DNA from: Sulfurimonas sp.
Lineage (GTDB): Bacteria > Campylobacterota > Campylobacteria > Campylobacterales > Sulfurimonadaceae
Reading direction: 5' to 3'
NCBI RefSeq assembly: GCF_026196735.1
Contig: NZ_JAPHUF010000002.1
Span: forward strand, 1 to 64,000
Length of the DNA stretch: 64,000 nucleotides
Position 1 is the stretch's first letter. Each line of letters opens with the position of its first letter. Below, piece by piece: positions 1 through 12,554 of this stretch. A model generated the notes under the pieces. The model worked only from the letters and a program-made list of their open reading frames with translations, did no database searches and had not been told where the DNA came from. Position numbers and translations under genes: made by a program.

Positions 1-761
1 ATCAAAAGGGTGGTGTTGGCAAAACGACTACTGCTGTAAACTTAGCTGCTTCACTGGCGGTTGCAGAAAAAAAAGTGCTTTTGATAGACTCTGATCCTCA
101 GGCGAATGCTACTACATCTTTGGGCTTTCATAGAAATGATTATGAATTCAACATGTATCATGTCCTTATCGGTACTAAAAAACTAAAAGATATTATCTTA
201 AAATCTGAGCTTCCGACTCTACATCTTGCTCCATCAAACATTGGTCTTGTTGGAATTGAAAAAGAGTATTATGATGCAGAGAACTCAAAAGGCCGTGAAT
301 TAGTTTTGAAAAAAGCTATTTCTAATGTACTAAAAGAGTATGATTATATTATTATAGATTCGCCGCCGGCACTCGGCCCTATGACAATAAATGCACTTTC
401 AGCTTCAAACTCTGTTATTATTCCTATTCAGTGTGAATTTTTTGCACTTGAAGGGCTTGCACAGCTTTTAAATACTGTAAAGCTTGTAAGAAAATCAATC
501 AATAAAAATTTAAATATAAGGGGATTTTTACCAACTATGTTTTCATCTCAAAATAATCTTTCAAAGCAAGTTTTTGCTGATTTAAAGCAACACTTTAATA
601 CAAAACTTTTTAAAGATAAAGATGGCAAGATAATAGTAGTTCCAAGAAATGTTAAACTTGCGGAATCTCCATCTTTTGGTAAGCCGGCAATTTTATATGA
701 TGTAAAGTCTATCGGTTCAATATCTTATCAAAATTTAGCACAAGCGATAATAGAAGAATGA
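1..761 (+). CDS. parA: ParA/Soj chromosome partitioning ATPase (5' truncated by window start)
   Basis: Frame open from base 3 (QKGGVGKTTTAVNLAASLA...VLLIDSDPQANATTSLG): deviant Walker A and ParA signature; followed by parB. Confidence 0.93.
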   Translation, partial: QKGGVGKTTTAVNLAASLAVAEKKVLLIDSDPQANATTSLGFHRNDYEFNMYHVLIGTKKLKDIILKSELPTLHLAPSNIGLVGIEKEYYDAENSKGRELVLKKAISNVLKEYDYIIIDSPPALGPMTINALSASNSVIIPIQCEFFALEGLAQLLNTVKLVRKSINKNLNIRGFLPTMFSSQNNLSKQVFADLKQHFNTKLFKDKDGKIIVVPRNVKLAESPSFGKPAILYDVKSIGSISYQNLAQAIIEE

Positions 762-1603
762 AATCACAAAAATTAGGCCGTGGATTAGATGCACTTTTAG
801 GTGAGATGGATGAAGCTTATGAAAATGAAGGCTCTTCAAAAGATTACATAATTGAAGTCTCGTTAAGAGATATAAGACCAAATCCGTTTCAGCCAAGAAA
901 ACATTTTGAAGAAAGTTCTCTTTATGAACTTAGCGAATCAATTAAAAATGATGGTTTGCTTCAACCAATCGTTGTTAGTGAAGATATTGACGGTTATATT
1001 CTTATTGCAGGAGAGAGAAGGCTTCGTGCATCCAAGCTTGCAAAACTAAAAACTATTCGTGCTATTGTTTTACATAGTGATGAGCAGAAGATGAGACAGT
1101 TTGCTCTAATTGAAAATATTCAAAGAGATCAACTTAACTCCATAGAACTTGCTCACGCTTACGGTGAGTTGATGAAGCTTCACGAATTGACTCAAGAAGA
1201 GTTGTCTTCTAGAATCAATAAAAGTAGAACACATATCACAAATACTATAAGACTTTTGCAGCTCTCTGCAAAAACACAAAAATCATTAATCGAAAAAAAG
1301 ATTACAGCCGGTCATGCTAAAGTTTTAGTAGGTCTTGATGAAAAGCAGCAGCAAGTGATTGTAAACTCAATAGTTGGACAAAAGTTAAGTGTTAGAGAAG
1401 TTGAAAGTATTATAAAAAGTATGAAGTCTAATAAATCAAATTTTTCTGATAAAAAAGTAGAAGTTGAGTCATATAATTTTTCAGATGTAAAAAATAAATT
1501 AACTTCACTTGGATTTAAAGTAAAAACTTCAAATAAAAGTTTAACTATAGAATTTAATGACGAAGATCAAATAAAAGATTTTTTAAGATATCTACCAAAT
1601 TAA
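758..1603 (+). CDS. parB: ParB/Spo0J partition protein
   Basis: RPNPFQPRKHF...IAGERRLRASKLAKLKTIRAIV ParB/Srx motif; overlaps the parA stop. Confidence 0.93.
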   Translation: MKSQKLGRGLDALLGEMDEAYENEGSSKDYIIEVSLRDIRPNPFQPRKHFEESSLYELSESIKNDGLLQPIVVSEDIDGYILIAGERRLRASKLAKLKTIRAIVLHSDEQKMRQFALIENIQRDQLNSIELAHAYGELMKLHELTQEELSSRINKSRTHITNTIRLLQLSAKTQKSLIEKKITAGHAKVLVGLDEKQQQVIVNSIVGQKLSVREVESIIKSMKSNKSNFSDKKVEVESYNFSDVKNKLTSLGFKVKTSNKSLTIEFNDEDQIKDFLRYLPN

Positions 1604-1700
1604 CATATTAATTATGTAAATTTTCATACTATATTTATATAAATTATAAAATTCTTTAATTTTTTTTCTTACTTTAACAATTCTTTTAATTTTATCGTAG

Positions 1701-1725
1701 TATAATCACGCAACTTTTAGGAGGT
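1701..1725 (+). promoter_or_regulatory. Candidate -10 (TATAAT) and strong SD (aggaggtg) for the ATP synthase operon
   Basis: TATAAT at 1701-1706 preceded by T-rich tract, SD just before ATG at 1729. Confidence 0.45.
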
Positions 1726-1728
1726 GCT

Positions 1729-2151
1729 ATGTTAGATATAAATCCGATACTACTTGTAGCTACATTAATCGTGTTTCTTACACTTATTGCCACTCTTAAC
1801 AGTTGGCTTTATAATCCATTGTTTGCTTATATGAGTAAAAGAGATGAAGATATCAAAAAAGACTTAGAAAAAGTAGGTTCTAATGATGATGAAATCAATT
1901 CTCTTAATGAAAAAGCAGAATCAATAATTACAAATGCTAAACTGGAAGCTTCGGCCCTGAGAGAGAAAGTTATTGCGGATGCTAAAGAGTTAGCAGATAG
2001 TAAGTTAGAAGCAAAGCGTGCTGAATTAGCTAGTCAGTATTTAGAATTTGAGCAATCACTTGCTCAATCTAAAGAACAGTTGAGAGGTGAGTTAAAATCA
2101 CAAGTTCCATTGTTCGCAGAAGCTGTAAAAGCTAAATTTAGTCAAATATAA
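1729..2151 (+). CDS. atpF': F0F1 ATP synthase subunit b'
   Basis: Single N-terminal TM plus coiled coil; first gene of atp operon. Confidence 0.85.
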   Translation: MLDINPILLVATLIVFLTLIATLNSWLYNPLFAYMSKRDEDIKKDLEKVGSNDDEINSLNEKAESIITNAKLEASALREKVIADAKELADSKLEAKRAELASQYLEFEQSLAQSKEQLRGELKSQVPLFAEAVKAKFSQI

Positions 2152-2160
2152 GGATGTAAT

Positions 2161-2679
2161 GTGAGTAGAGTTTTAGTATTTATGCTAATGATGTCAACAA
2201 TAGCATTAGCGTCTAGTGGTAATGCAGAAAATGCAGGTACAGATATAGTTCAAAGAACGGTTAACTTTTTTCTGTTTGCTGGTTTAATTTGGTACTTAGT
2301 GGCAGAACCGGTAAAAAATTATTTTTCGTCTAGAAGCCAAACAATAGCTGATGAGATGCAAAAAGTTCAAGATAAGTTAAAAGAGTCTTTAACTCTAAAA
2401 AAAGATGCTCTAGCTAGAATTTCAGATGCTGAGAAGTTTGCTGAAGATTTAGTCGTGAGTTCTAAAAAAGAGAATAAGATTATTAATGATAACATAATGG
2501 CTCAATGCGATGCAGACTTGGAAATTCTAAGTAAGCAACAAGTTGTACTACTTGATTTTGAACAAAGAAAAATGATTCGTGCTGTTATTGAAGAGACACT
2601 TGATGAAGTGTTAAGCAAAAGTAGTGATAGTTTCGATAAAGAAGCCATGGCTAATGTTATCTTGAAGAAGGTGGCATAA
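2161..2679 (+). CDS. atpF: F0F1 ATP synthase subunit b
   Basis: Signal/TM then long helix; between b' and delta; GTG start. Confidence 0.88.
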   Translation: MSRVLVFMLMMSTIALASSGNAENAGTDIVQRTVNFFLFAGLIWYLVAEPVKNYFSSRSQTIADEMQKVQDKLKESLTLKKDALARISDAEKFAEDLVVSSKKENKIINDNIMAQCDADLEILSKQQVVLLDFEQRKMIRAVIEETLDEVLSKSSDSFDKEAMANVILKKVA

Positions 2680-2680
2680 T

Positions 2681-3214
2681 ATGGAAGAATTAATCGCAAA
2701 AAAATATATCAAAGCTATTAAAAAAAGCTCTGATTTACAAACAATGCAAAATATGACTTTAATATTTTCTACTTTAGCTGGGGCATTTAATAATGATAAA
2801 TTTATTCAAATCATTAATAATCCAGATGTAAGTAAAGATCAAAAATCAGAGATTCTTTTATCAGCGGTTAAGTCTGCTGATTCAAAAGATGTAGAGAACC
2901 TGATTAAATTGCTTGCTGAGCATAATCGTATCAATATTATTCCTGCAATAGCAGAAGTAATGAGAAAAGATGTTGCAGATACTACCAAGAACTATGATGG
3001 AATTGTATATAGTGATAGCGATATCGATACAAAAGTTATGGAAGATCTAAGTAGTGGATTAGGTAAAAGATTTGATTCTAATATATCGTTAGCATTTATA
3101 AAAAATGATTTTAACGGAATTAAAGTGGATGTTCAGGACCTTGGAGTTGAAATAAGCTTCTCTAAGTCAAGAATTAACAGTCAAATAATAGAACATATTA
3201 TAAAAGCAATTTAA
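2681..3214 (+). CDS. atpH: F0F1 ATP synthase subunit delta
   Basis: Position and OSCP-like sequence preceding atpA. Confidence 0.88.
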   Translation: MEELIAKKYIKAIKKSSDLQTMQNMTLIFSTLAGAFNNDKFIQIINNPDVSKDQKSEILLSAVKSADSKDVENLIKLLAEHNRINIIPAIAEVMRKDVADTTKNYDGIVYSDSDIDTKVMEDLSSGLGKRFDSNISLAFIKNDFNGIKVDVQDLGVEISFSKSRINSQIIEHIIKAI

Positions 3215-3235
3215 CTTCAAGAGAGGAGATATATA

Positions 3236-4753
3236 GTGGTAGCAAAAATTCAAGCTGATGAAATCAGCTCAATAATTAAAGAGCGTATCGATAACTTTGA
3301 ACTAAGTGTTGATATTAACGAAACAGGTAAAATTGTTTCTTATGCTGATGGTGTTGCTCAAGTTTACGGACTTAGCAATGTTATGGCCGGTGAAATGGTA
3401 GAATTCGACGAGGGTACTAGAGGTTTAGTAATGAACCTTGAAGAAAGCACGGTAGGTGTTGTTATTCTTGGCGGAGGAAATGCACTTAAAGAAGGTATGT
3501 CTGTTAAAAGACTAGGTAAGCTTCTTAAAGTTCCTGTTGGCGATGCGCTTTTAGGTCGTGTTGTAAATGCACTTGGTGAGCCAATTGACGGAAAAGGTCC
3601 TATTGAAACAACTGAAACTCGTTTCGTTGAAGAAAAAGCACCTGGTATTATGCAGAGAAAATCTGTACATGAGCCGTTAGCAACCGGTATTAAAGCTATT
3701 GATGCACTAGTTCCAATTGGTCGTGGTCAAAGAGAGCTTATTATTGGTGACAGACAAACTGGTAAAACAACTGTTGCACTAGATGCTATTATCAATCAAA
3801 AAGGTAATGGCGTTGTTTGTATCTATGTTGCAGTAGGTCAAAAAGAATCAACTGTTGCTCAAATCGTTCGTCGTTTAGAAGACCATGGTGCAATGGAATA
3901 TACGATTATTGTATCTTCTACAGCTGCTGAAGCTGCAGCACTTCAATTTTTAGCTCCATATACTGGTGTTACAATGGGTGAGTACTTCCGTGATAACGCT
4001 AGACATGGTTTGATTGTATATGATGATTTATCAAAACATGCAGTTGCATATCGTGAAATGTCACTAATTCTTCGTCGTCCTCCGGGCCGTGAAGCATATC
4101 CTGGTGATGTTTTCTATATTCACTCTCGTCTTCTTGAGAGAGCTGCAAAGCTTTCAGATGAAAAAGGTGCTGGATCACTTACTGCACTTCCTATTATTGA
4201 GACTCAAGCTGGTGATGTTGCGGCATATATTCCAACTAATGTTATCTCTATTACTGATGGTCAGATTTTCTTGGAAACTGAACTATTCAACTCGGGTGTT
4301 CGTCCAGCTATTAATGTTGGTCTTTCTGTATCTCGTGTTGGTGGTGCTGCTCAGATTAAAGCTACTAAGCAAGTTGCCGGTACATTAAGACTTGACCTTG
4401 CTCAGTATCGTGAACTTCAAGCATTTGCTCAGTTTGCATCTGATCTTGATGAGATATCTCGTAAACAATTAGAGCGTGGACAAAGAATGGTAGAAGTTTT
4501 AAAACAAGGACCTTTCTCTCCACTATCTGCTGAGAAACAAGTTGCTATCATTCTTGCTGGTAATGAAGGTTTCTTAGATGATTTTGATCCATCAAATGTA
4601 GTTCGTTTTGAAGCTGAGTTATATCCATTTATTGAAGCATCTTATCCTCAAATTTTTGAGAATATCAGAAGTACTTCAAAAGTAGATGATGATACTAAAG
4701 CACTGTTGATAAAAGCACTTGAAGAATTCAAAGCTACTTTCGTAGTAGCATAA
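3236..4753 (+). CDS. atpA: F0F1 ATP synthase subunit alpha
   Basis: [16 protein letters not shown]-loop; [17 protein letters not shown]. Confidence 0.98.
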   Translation: MVAKIQADEISSIIKERIDNFELSVDINETGKIVSYADGVAQVYGLSNVMAGEMVEFDEGTRGLVMNLEESTVGVVILGGGNALKEGMSVKRLGKLLKVPVGDALLGRVVNALGEPIDGKGPIETTETRFVEEKAPGIMQRKSVHEPLATGIKAIDALVPIGRGQRELIIGDRQTGKTTVALDAIINQKGNGVVCIYVAVGQKESTVAQIVRRLEDHGAMEYTIIVSSTAAEAAALQFLAPYTGVTMGEYFRDNARHGLIVYDDLSKHAVAYREMSLILRRPPGREAYPGDVFYIHSRLLERAAKLSDEKGAGSLTALPIIETQAGDVAAYIPTNVISITDGQIFLETELFNSGVRPAINVGLSVSRVGGAAQIKATKQVAGTLRLDLAQYRELQAFAQFASDLDEISRKQLERGQRMVEVLKQGPFSPLSAEKQVAIILAGNEGFLDDFDPSNVVRFEAELYPFIEASYPQIFENIRSTSKVDDDTKALLIKALEEFKATFVVA

Positions 4754-4763
4754 GGAAAACTTA

Positions 4764-7054
<2,291 letters not shown>

Positions 7055-7070
7055 TTCATAAAGGACCCAA

Positions 7071-7463
7071 ATGAGTAATTTAAAACTTGAAATCCTGACT
7101 CCTAATGGCGAAATCTATAATGGTGAAGCTCTTAGCGTAACTCTTCCTGGAGAAGAGGGTGAGTTTGGCGTTCTAGCAGAACACTCTTCATTATCTACAC
7201 TATTAGAAGCTGGTGTTATTGATATTGAAAAAGTAGATAAATCAGTCGAATCAATTTTAATCAATTGGGGTGTTGTCCAAGTTGATGAAGAAAAAGTTGT
7301 TGTACTTGTTGAGGGTGCCGTAGCAATTCGTGGTGAAACAGAGAGTGATGTAGCTAGAGCTCTTGAAAACGCTAAGGAACTTATCGATTCTATTAAAGAT
7401 GATAATCCTGCAATTGCGTCTGCAACTGCAAGAATAGAATTAGCAGCCCAAAATTTAATATAG
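7071..7463 (+). CDS. atpC: F0F1 ATP synthase subunit epsilon
   Basis: LEILTPNGEIYNGEALSVTLPGEEGEFGVLAEHSSL. Confidence 0.95.
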   Translation: MSNLKLEILTPNGEIYNGEALSVTLPGEEGEFGVLAEHSSLSTLLEAGVIDIEKVDKSVESILINWGVVQVDEEKVVVLVEGAVAIRGETESDVARALENAKELIDSIKDDNPAIASATARIELAAQNLI

Positions 7464-7466
7464 ATA

Positions 7467-8033
7467 ATGACTAACGAAATTATTGATTTTTATATTAAAA
7501 GTCACCCGGTAACATTAGGTGTATTAGCTCTTTTAGCAATATACTTTATCGTGCTAAATTGGGTTTTCTTTTATCGTTATTTTTCAGTTAATAGTTGGCT
7601 TCAAATCGAGAGTAGATCTCTTGAGAGCCTTCTAATGGGTTCAACATCTGTAGACACTATGTCATTTTTAAATAATTTTTTAAAATCCAGCTCAAGTAGC
7701 ACTAAAGAAGTTTTAGATTTAGCTATGATGGCTGCTACTAAAGAGGCTACAAAAGGTCTCTCGGTACTCTCTGTTTTTGCTTCTACAACACCATTCATCG
7801 GTCTATTTGGTACAGTTGTCTCTATCTTGGACACTTTTACTCATATAGGGCAAAGCAGTGGCGGAATGAGTATTATAGCAAGCGGTGTTTCAGATGCACT
7901 TGTTGCAACTGCAGCCGGTATATTTGTAGCTATTTTTGCATATACATATCATCAAATTTTAAATAGAAAATCGTTTGAGCTTATTAGTTCTATGCAGATG
8001 CAAAGTGATGCAATATTAGCTAGAAAAGCATAA
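7467..8033 (+). CDS. tolQ: MotA/TolQ/ExbB proton channel family protein
   Basis: TolQ/ExbB TM pattern, TPFIGLFGTVVSIL, followed by TolR. Confidence 0.88.
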   Translation: MTNEIIDFYIKSHPVTLGVLALLAIYFIVLNWVFFYRYFSVNSWLQIESRSLESLLMGSTSVDTMSFLNNFLKSSSSSTKEVLDLAMMAATKEATKGLSVLSVFASTTPFIGLFGTVVSILDTFTHIGQSSGGMSIIASGVSDALVATAAGIFVAIFAYTYHQILNRKSFELISSMQMQSDAILARKA

Positions 8034-8036
8034 GCT

Positions 8037-8429
8037 ATGAGTTATAAATGGGAAGATAAACCTGAATTAAATATTACTCCACTTGTGGATGTGATGTTGG
8101 TTTTATTGGCTATTATGATGGTTGTTGCACCAAATATGATTTATGAAGAAAAAATAAATTTACCCCAAAGTTCTAAAACTACTCAGTTAGTTAAAATACC
8201 ACCTGTTCATATAGTAATAGATAAAGATAAAAATTTAAAAATAAATAAAGACACTTTTTTACTAAACGCTTTTATGGATAATTTTCCACTTTATGCAACA
8301 AAGCTTAATAAAAAAGCGACTGTACTTATCAGTGCAGATAAAAGACTGGACTATGGTGTTGTTATGTCAGTATTGGCTGCTGTTAAACAGGCAGGTTTCT
8401 CTGAGGTATCATTAGCAACGAATGGATAG
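8037..8429 (+). CDS. tolR: TolR/ExbD family protein
   Basis: LNITPLVDVMLVLLAIMMV motif. Confidence 0.9.
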   Translation: MSYKWEDKPELNITPLVDVMLVLLAIMMVVAPNMIYEEKINLPQSSKTTQLVKIPPVHIVIDKDKNLKINKDTFLLNAFMDNFPLYATKLNKKATVLISADKRLDYGVVMSVLAAVKQAGFSEVSLATNG

Positions 8430-9132
8430 AAACAACTCGTATTTCTACATAAGTGGTTTTATATCACTCTCTTTGTTTGCATTTTTTTTATCACTTTTCT
8501 TTTTTATGATTTATTCATCTAAAGAGCCAAAGTTTTTTGCTTTAAAAAAAGACAATTTTATATCTGTATCAGTTGATATAGCAAGTGCTAAGAAAAGTGT
8601 AAAAAAATCTACAGTTCAAAAAACTGTAGCTCCAATAGAAAAAAAAGAAGTAAATATAGATAATCTTTTTGACAATGTCTGGACACAAGGAGTAAATAAA
8701 ACAGAGAAAAAAGTCAAAAAAGTAAACAACAGGAGACTTCTTGAAATACAAAAAAAGATTAGTACTTCAGAAGTTAAAAACAAGGACTCTATAACCGATA
8801 AAATTAAAAATATTGACAAAAGTCAGTTTGATGACAAGGGTTCTAAAGCATCTACGGCAACCGAAGTTAATGAATATTTAGCTAAAATTCAAGCATTAGT
8901 ATATGAACATTTTTATCCGCCACAAAATTCACAAGGCAATAGCGTTGAAGCTGTTATTGAGCTAAGTGCAATTGGTAAGGTAGTTGATTTTAGAATACTA
9001 AGATATTCTACTAACAGTGCATTAAACAGTGAGTGTGATAATATAAAAGATAGGCTCTTAAGAGTTGTTTTTCCAGAACATCCACAAAACAGTTCTGGTA
9101 CATATACAATAACATTAACATCTAAGGAATAA
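8422..9132 (+). CDS. tolA: TolA-like / TonB C-terminal energy-transducing protein
   Basis: N-term TM, Lys-rich linker, TonB-like C-terminus; located between tolR and tolB. Confidence 0.7.
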   Translation: MDRNNSYFYISGFISLSLFAFFLSLFFFMIYSSKEPKFFALKKDNFISVSVDIASAKKSVKKSTVQKTVAPIEKKEVNIDNLFDNVWTQGVNKTEKKVKKVNNRRLLEIQKKISTSEVKNKDSITDKIKNIDKSQFDDKGSKASTATEVNEYLAKIQALVYEHFYPPQNSQGNSVEAVIELSAIGKVVDFRILRYSTNSALNSECDNIKDRLLRVVFPEHPQNSSGTYTITLTSKE

Positions 9133-9134
9133 TT

Positions 9135-10385
9135 TTGAAAATTTTGATTTCATTTTTAATGGCAATAACTGTAGCCTTTGCAAGTGATGCAACTATAGAA
9201 GTAATTAAGAGGGTTGATTCTCTGCCGACTATAGCAGTTGAAGATTCATCTGAGAGTTATGATAATAAATTTAAAATGAAGTTTTTTAAATCACTGATTG
9301 CTGATTTAAATGTATTATCTATTTTTAATGTAGATAGATATCATCGTGAAGTAAAATACGATGCCAATGAAGTGGCATACGAGAACAAAGATATGGATTA
9401 TGTTCTAAGATATAGACTTGTAAAAAGTGATAACGGCTCGCTTAATGTTAACTTGAAAATATTGACAAAAAATGATACCGTATTTGTTAAAAACTATAAG
9501 ATTAATAACCCTAAAATATACATGTTTGTTTCTCATACGATAGCTTATGATATCAATAAATTTATGGGTGAAGATCCAGTTGAGTGGATGAAAAGAAAGG
9601 TAATTTTTTCAAGAATAATTGCTCCTCAAAAAAGTGAACTTGTAATTGCAGACTATACTCTTGAATATCAACATGTAGTTGTAAAAGGCGGTTTCAATAT
9701 TTTTCCAAAATGGGCAAATAAAGAACAAACAGCATTTTATTATTCATCATTAGATGAAAAAAAACCAACATTAAAATATGTAGATATTAAAACTGCAAAG
9801 AGTAAAGTTATAGGTTCTTCTGATGGAATGATGATATGCTCTGATGTTAGTGATGATGGTAGTAAACTACTACTTACTAAAGCTCCCAACGGCCAACCTG
9901 ATATTTATATGTATGATGTTAATACAAAAATAACTTCAAGGTTAACAAAGTATGGCGGTATTGATGTTAGTGGGTCATTTATGGGTAAAGACAGCATAGT
10001 GTTTGTCTCTGATCGTTTAGGTTATCCAAATATTTTTTCTAAAAATATCAACTCTAACAGTGTTGAGCAGATGGTTTATTATGGAAAAAGTAATATATCA
10101 TGTAGTACTTTTGGAGAGTATATAGTATATAAATCAAGAGAAACCTCAAATGCATTTGCTAATAATACATTTAATTTACATTTGATTTCAACTGAAACAG
10201 ATTTTATAAGAAGACTTACCGCTGTTGGAGTAAATGAGTTTCCAAGATTTTCAGTTGATGGAGATGCTATAATATTTATTAAAAATTATAAGGCTCAAAG
10301 TTCGATTGGTATAATTAGATTAAATCACAATAAAAACTATCTTTTTCCATTAAAGTATGGAAAAGTTCAATCATTGGATTGGTAA
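9135..10385 (+). CDS. tolB: Tol-Pal system beta-propeller protein TolB
   Basis: WD40-like repeats (DVSDDGSKLLLTKAPNGQPDIYMYDV); signal peptide. Confidence 0.87.
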   Translation: MKILISFLMAITVAFASDATIEVIKRVDSLPTIAVEDSSESYDNKFKMKFFKSLIADLNVLSIFNVDRYHREVKYDANEVAYENKDMDYVLRYRLVKSDNGSLNVNLKILTKNDTVFVKNYKINNPKIYMFVSHTIAYDINKFMGEDPVEWMKRKVIFSRIIAPQKSELVIADYTLEYQHVVVKGGFNIFPKWANKEQTAFYYSSLDEKKPTLKYVDIKTAKSKVIGSSDGMMICSDVSDDGSKLLLTKAPNGQPDIYMYDVNTKITSRLTKYGGIDVSGSFMGKDSIVFVSDRLGYPNIFSKNINSNSVEQMVYYGKSNISCSTFGEYIVYKSRETSNAFANNTFNLHLISTETDFIRRLTAVGVNEFPRFSVDGDAIIFIKNYKAQSSIGIIRLNHNKNYLFPLKYGKVQSLDW

Positions 10386-10454
10386 TATACAATTATCATA
10401 GTATATTAATATTATTTTGGTACAATCATGGCAAATAAAATTTAAGGTAGAAAT

Positions 10455-11027
10455 ATGAAAAGTATAGTAATCTCAAGTGTTGTAATAGCACTATTAGTTT
10501 TAACTGGATGTTCTAGTAAAGAGCCTGCAGTTGATACAAGTTCTCAGTATGAGAGTGTAGAAAAAGTTGCTCCTGTGCAAAGCGAAACAGTATCATCTGA
10601 TGAATCATCTGTTATGTCTGAAGACGGTAGTAGAGCCTCTGCTAGCGATTATGCAAGTGTTTCTTCTAGTGACTCTATGTCTAGTTTAGAAAATGATCTT
10701 TCAACGATATATTTTGATTTTGACAAATTTAATATTCGTGAAGATATGCAAAACAATATTGCTAATGATGCAAGCATAGTAAACGGTGCAGCAATTAAAT
10801 TTTCAGTTAAGCTAGAAGGTAACTGTGATGAGTGGGGAAGTGACGAATATAACTTTGCACTTGGACTAAAAAGAGCAAACAGTGTTAAAAAATCATTAGT
10901 TGCGCAAGGCGTTAATACTAACCGTATCACAATGGTAAGTTTTGGTGAAAGTAACCCTACATGTACTGAGAAAACTAAAGATTGTTGGGCTAAAAACCGT
11001 AGAGTTGATTTTAAACTTTTACCATAA
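10455..11027 (+). CDS. pal: Peptidoglycan-associated lipoprotein (OmpA-C domain)
   Basis: Lipobox LTGCSS; LEGNCDEWGSDEYNFALGLKRANSVKKSL OmpA-like motif. Confidence 0.93.
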   Translation: MKSIVISSVVIALLVLTGCSSKEPAVDTSSQYESVEKVAPVQSETVSSDESSVMSEDGSRASASDYASVSSSDSMSSLENDLSTIYFDFDKFNIREDMQNNIANDASIVNGAAIKFSVKLEGNCDEWGSDEYNFALGLKRANSVKKSLVAQGVNTNRITMVSFGESNPTCTEKTKDCWAKNRRVDFKLLP

Positions 11028-11030
11028 TAA

Positions 11031-11972
11031 ATGAATCGCAATATAATAATTGCAATTTTTGCAATATGCATGCCTTATTACCTTATCGGTGCCGAACCTT
11101 CTGCGTTCGGTGCCGGTGATTTAAATAATCCTCAGCCATATGGGCTAACTTCAAGCGAACAAACCCTTCTAGAGAATAAAAAGAAACTTCATAAAGTTGT
11201 TGTCAAAAGTAATAATCAAGCAAATGAAGTTGAATCACTAAGACAAAGAATAGATGGACTACAGACGATTATTGAAAGCATAAGTGCATCGTCTCGAGAG
11301 AATAAATTGAAGTTAAAAGAATTAGATAAACAGAATCGTGATGAGCTTGAAAGCAGCAGCGAGTATGAAAAGCGCATTCTCAAATCAATTGAAGAGACTA
11401 ATGAGCTTATAGTAGTTAATAAACTAGATATAGAAAAAGTCAATCTTAGTTTAGTTGAAATGTCAAAATTGATAGATACCATCAATAGTACATATGTGAC
11501 TAAAAATGAATTTAATACACTTGTTAATAATGTAAATAACTTTAAAGATTTAGTTGCAAAAGAATTGAAATCAAATGCAAAACCTAAAAAATCAAAATTA
11601 GACAGTATGAGTAATGGAGATGTGGCAACTAAAGCAAAAAATTATTATGATAAAAAACTTTATACTGAGGCATTAGAGTATTATAAGCATCTTATAAAGA
11701 AAAACTATAAACCTGCTCGTTCTCATTATATGGCTGGAGAGATAAATTACAATAGAAAAAATTATGCTAAAGCTATTGCATATTTTAAAGAAAGTGCAAA
11801 ACTGTACTCTAAAGCATCTTATATGCCTATTTTGTTGTTACATACAGCAATTTCTATGGATAAAACAGGTGATAAAGAGAATGCAAAAACTTTTTACAAT
11901 GCTGTTATCTCAAAGTATCCGGATAGCTCACAGGCAATAGAAGCAAAAAGTAAACTTGATTTAATCAAATAG
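11031..11972 (+). CDS. ybgF: Tol-Pal system protein YbgF/CpoB-like (coiled coil plus TPR)
   Basis: Signal peptide, coiled coil, C-terminal TPRs; after pal. Confidence 0.8.
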   Translation: MNRNIIIAIFAICMPYYLIGAEPSAFGAGDLNNPQPYGLTSSEQTLLENKKKLHKVVVKSNNQANEVESLRQRIDGLQTIIESISASSRENKLKLKELDKQNRDELESSSEYEKRILKSIEETNELIVVNKLDIEKVNLSLVEMSKLIDTINSTYVTKNEFNTLVNNVNNFKDLVAKELKSNAKPKKSKLDSMSNGDVATKAKNYYDKKLYTEALEYYKHLIKKNYKPARSHYMAGEINYNRKNYAKAIAYFKESAKLYSKASYMPILLLHTAISMDKTGDKENAKTFYNAVISKYPDSSQAIEAKSKLDLIK

Positions 11973-12038
11973 TTCAAATAGATTTATCTGTAATTAGTAT
12001 AATTATGATAAAATTCCAAAAAAACAAAAGGCATAAAA

Positions 12039-12554
12039 ATGGCAATAGAAGCAAATCAAATTGTATCAATAGAGTATGAAGTTAGAGACGGGGAGAAGAT
12101 TGTAGATAGCAATATTGGTGGCACGCCGTTAGTATTTATGTTTGGTAAAGGTCAGATTATCCCAGGATTAGAGAAGGGTATAGTTGACATGTCAATTGGT
12201 GAAAAAGGAGAAGTTCTTGTAAAAGCGGAAGATGCATATGGTCAGTACAATGCTGAAGCAAAACAAGAAGTTCCAAAAGACCAATTTGCTGGAATAGATT
12301 TAGAAGTTGGCATGAGTCTTTATGGTCAAGGTGAAGATGGTGGTACTGTTCAAGTTGTAGTAGAAGAGATAGGCGATGAAAATGTTATTATTGATTTTAA
12401 TCACCCTTTAGCTGGTAAAGATTTATCTTTTATCGTATCAATTAACAACATTAGAGAAGCATCTGCTGAAGAAGCTATGACTGGAATTCCTGCTGAAATG
12501 AAACAAGGTGATGAGAGTTGTGGAACGCACGAAGCTTCTGGCTGTGGATGCTAA
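12039..12554 (+). CDS. slyD: FKBP-type peptidyl-prolyl isomerase, SlyD-like
   Basis: VSIEYEVRDGEKIVDSN...GQIIPGLEKGI...His/Cys-rich tail. Confidence 0.9.
   Translation: MAIEANQIVSIEYEVRDGEKIVDSNIGGTPLVFMFGKGQIIPGLEKGIVDMSIGEKGEVLVKAEDAYGQYNAEAKQEVPKDQFAGIDLEVGMSLYGQGEDGGTVQVVVEEIGDENVIIDFNHPLAGKDLSFIVSINNIREASAEEAMTGIPAEMKQGDESCGTHEASGCGC

Noticed and set aside
4089-4388. 99-aa ORF inside atpA (+)
   Set aside because: Out-of-frame ORF fully inside the highly conserved atpA coding sequence; Leu-rich shadow ORF.
10649-11071. 140-aa ORF antisense to pal
   Set aside because: Opposite a confident pal gene; no motif or independent regulatory signal.
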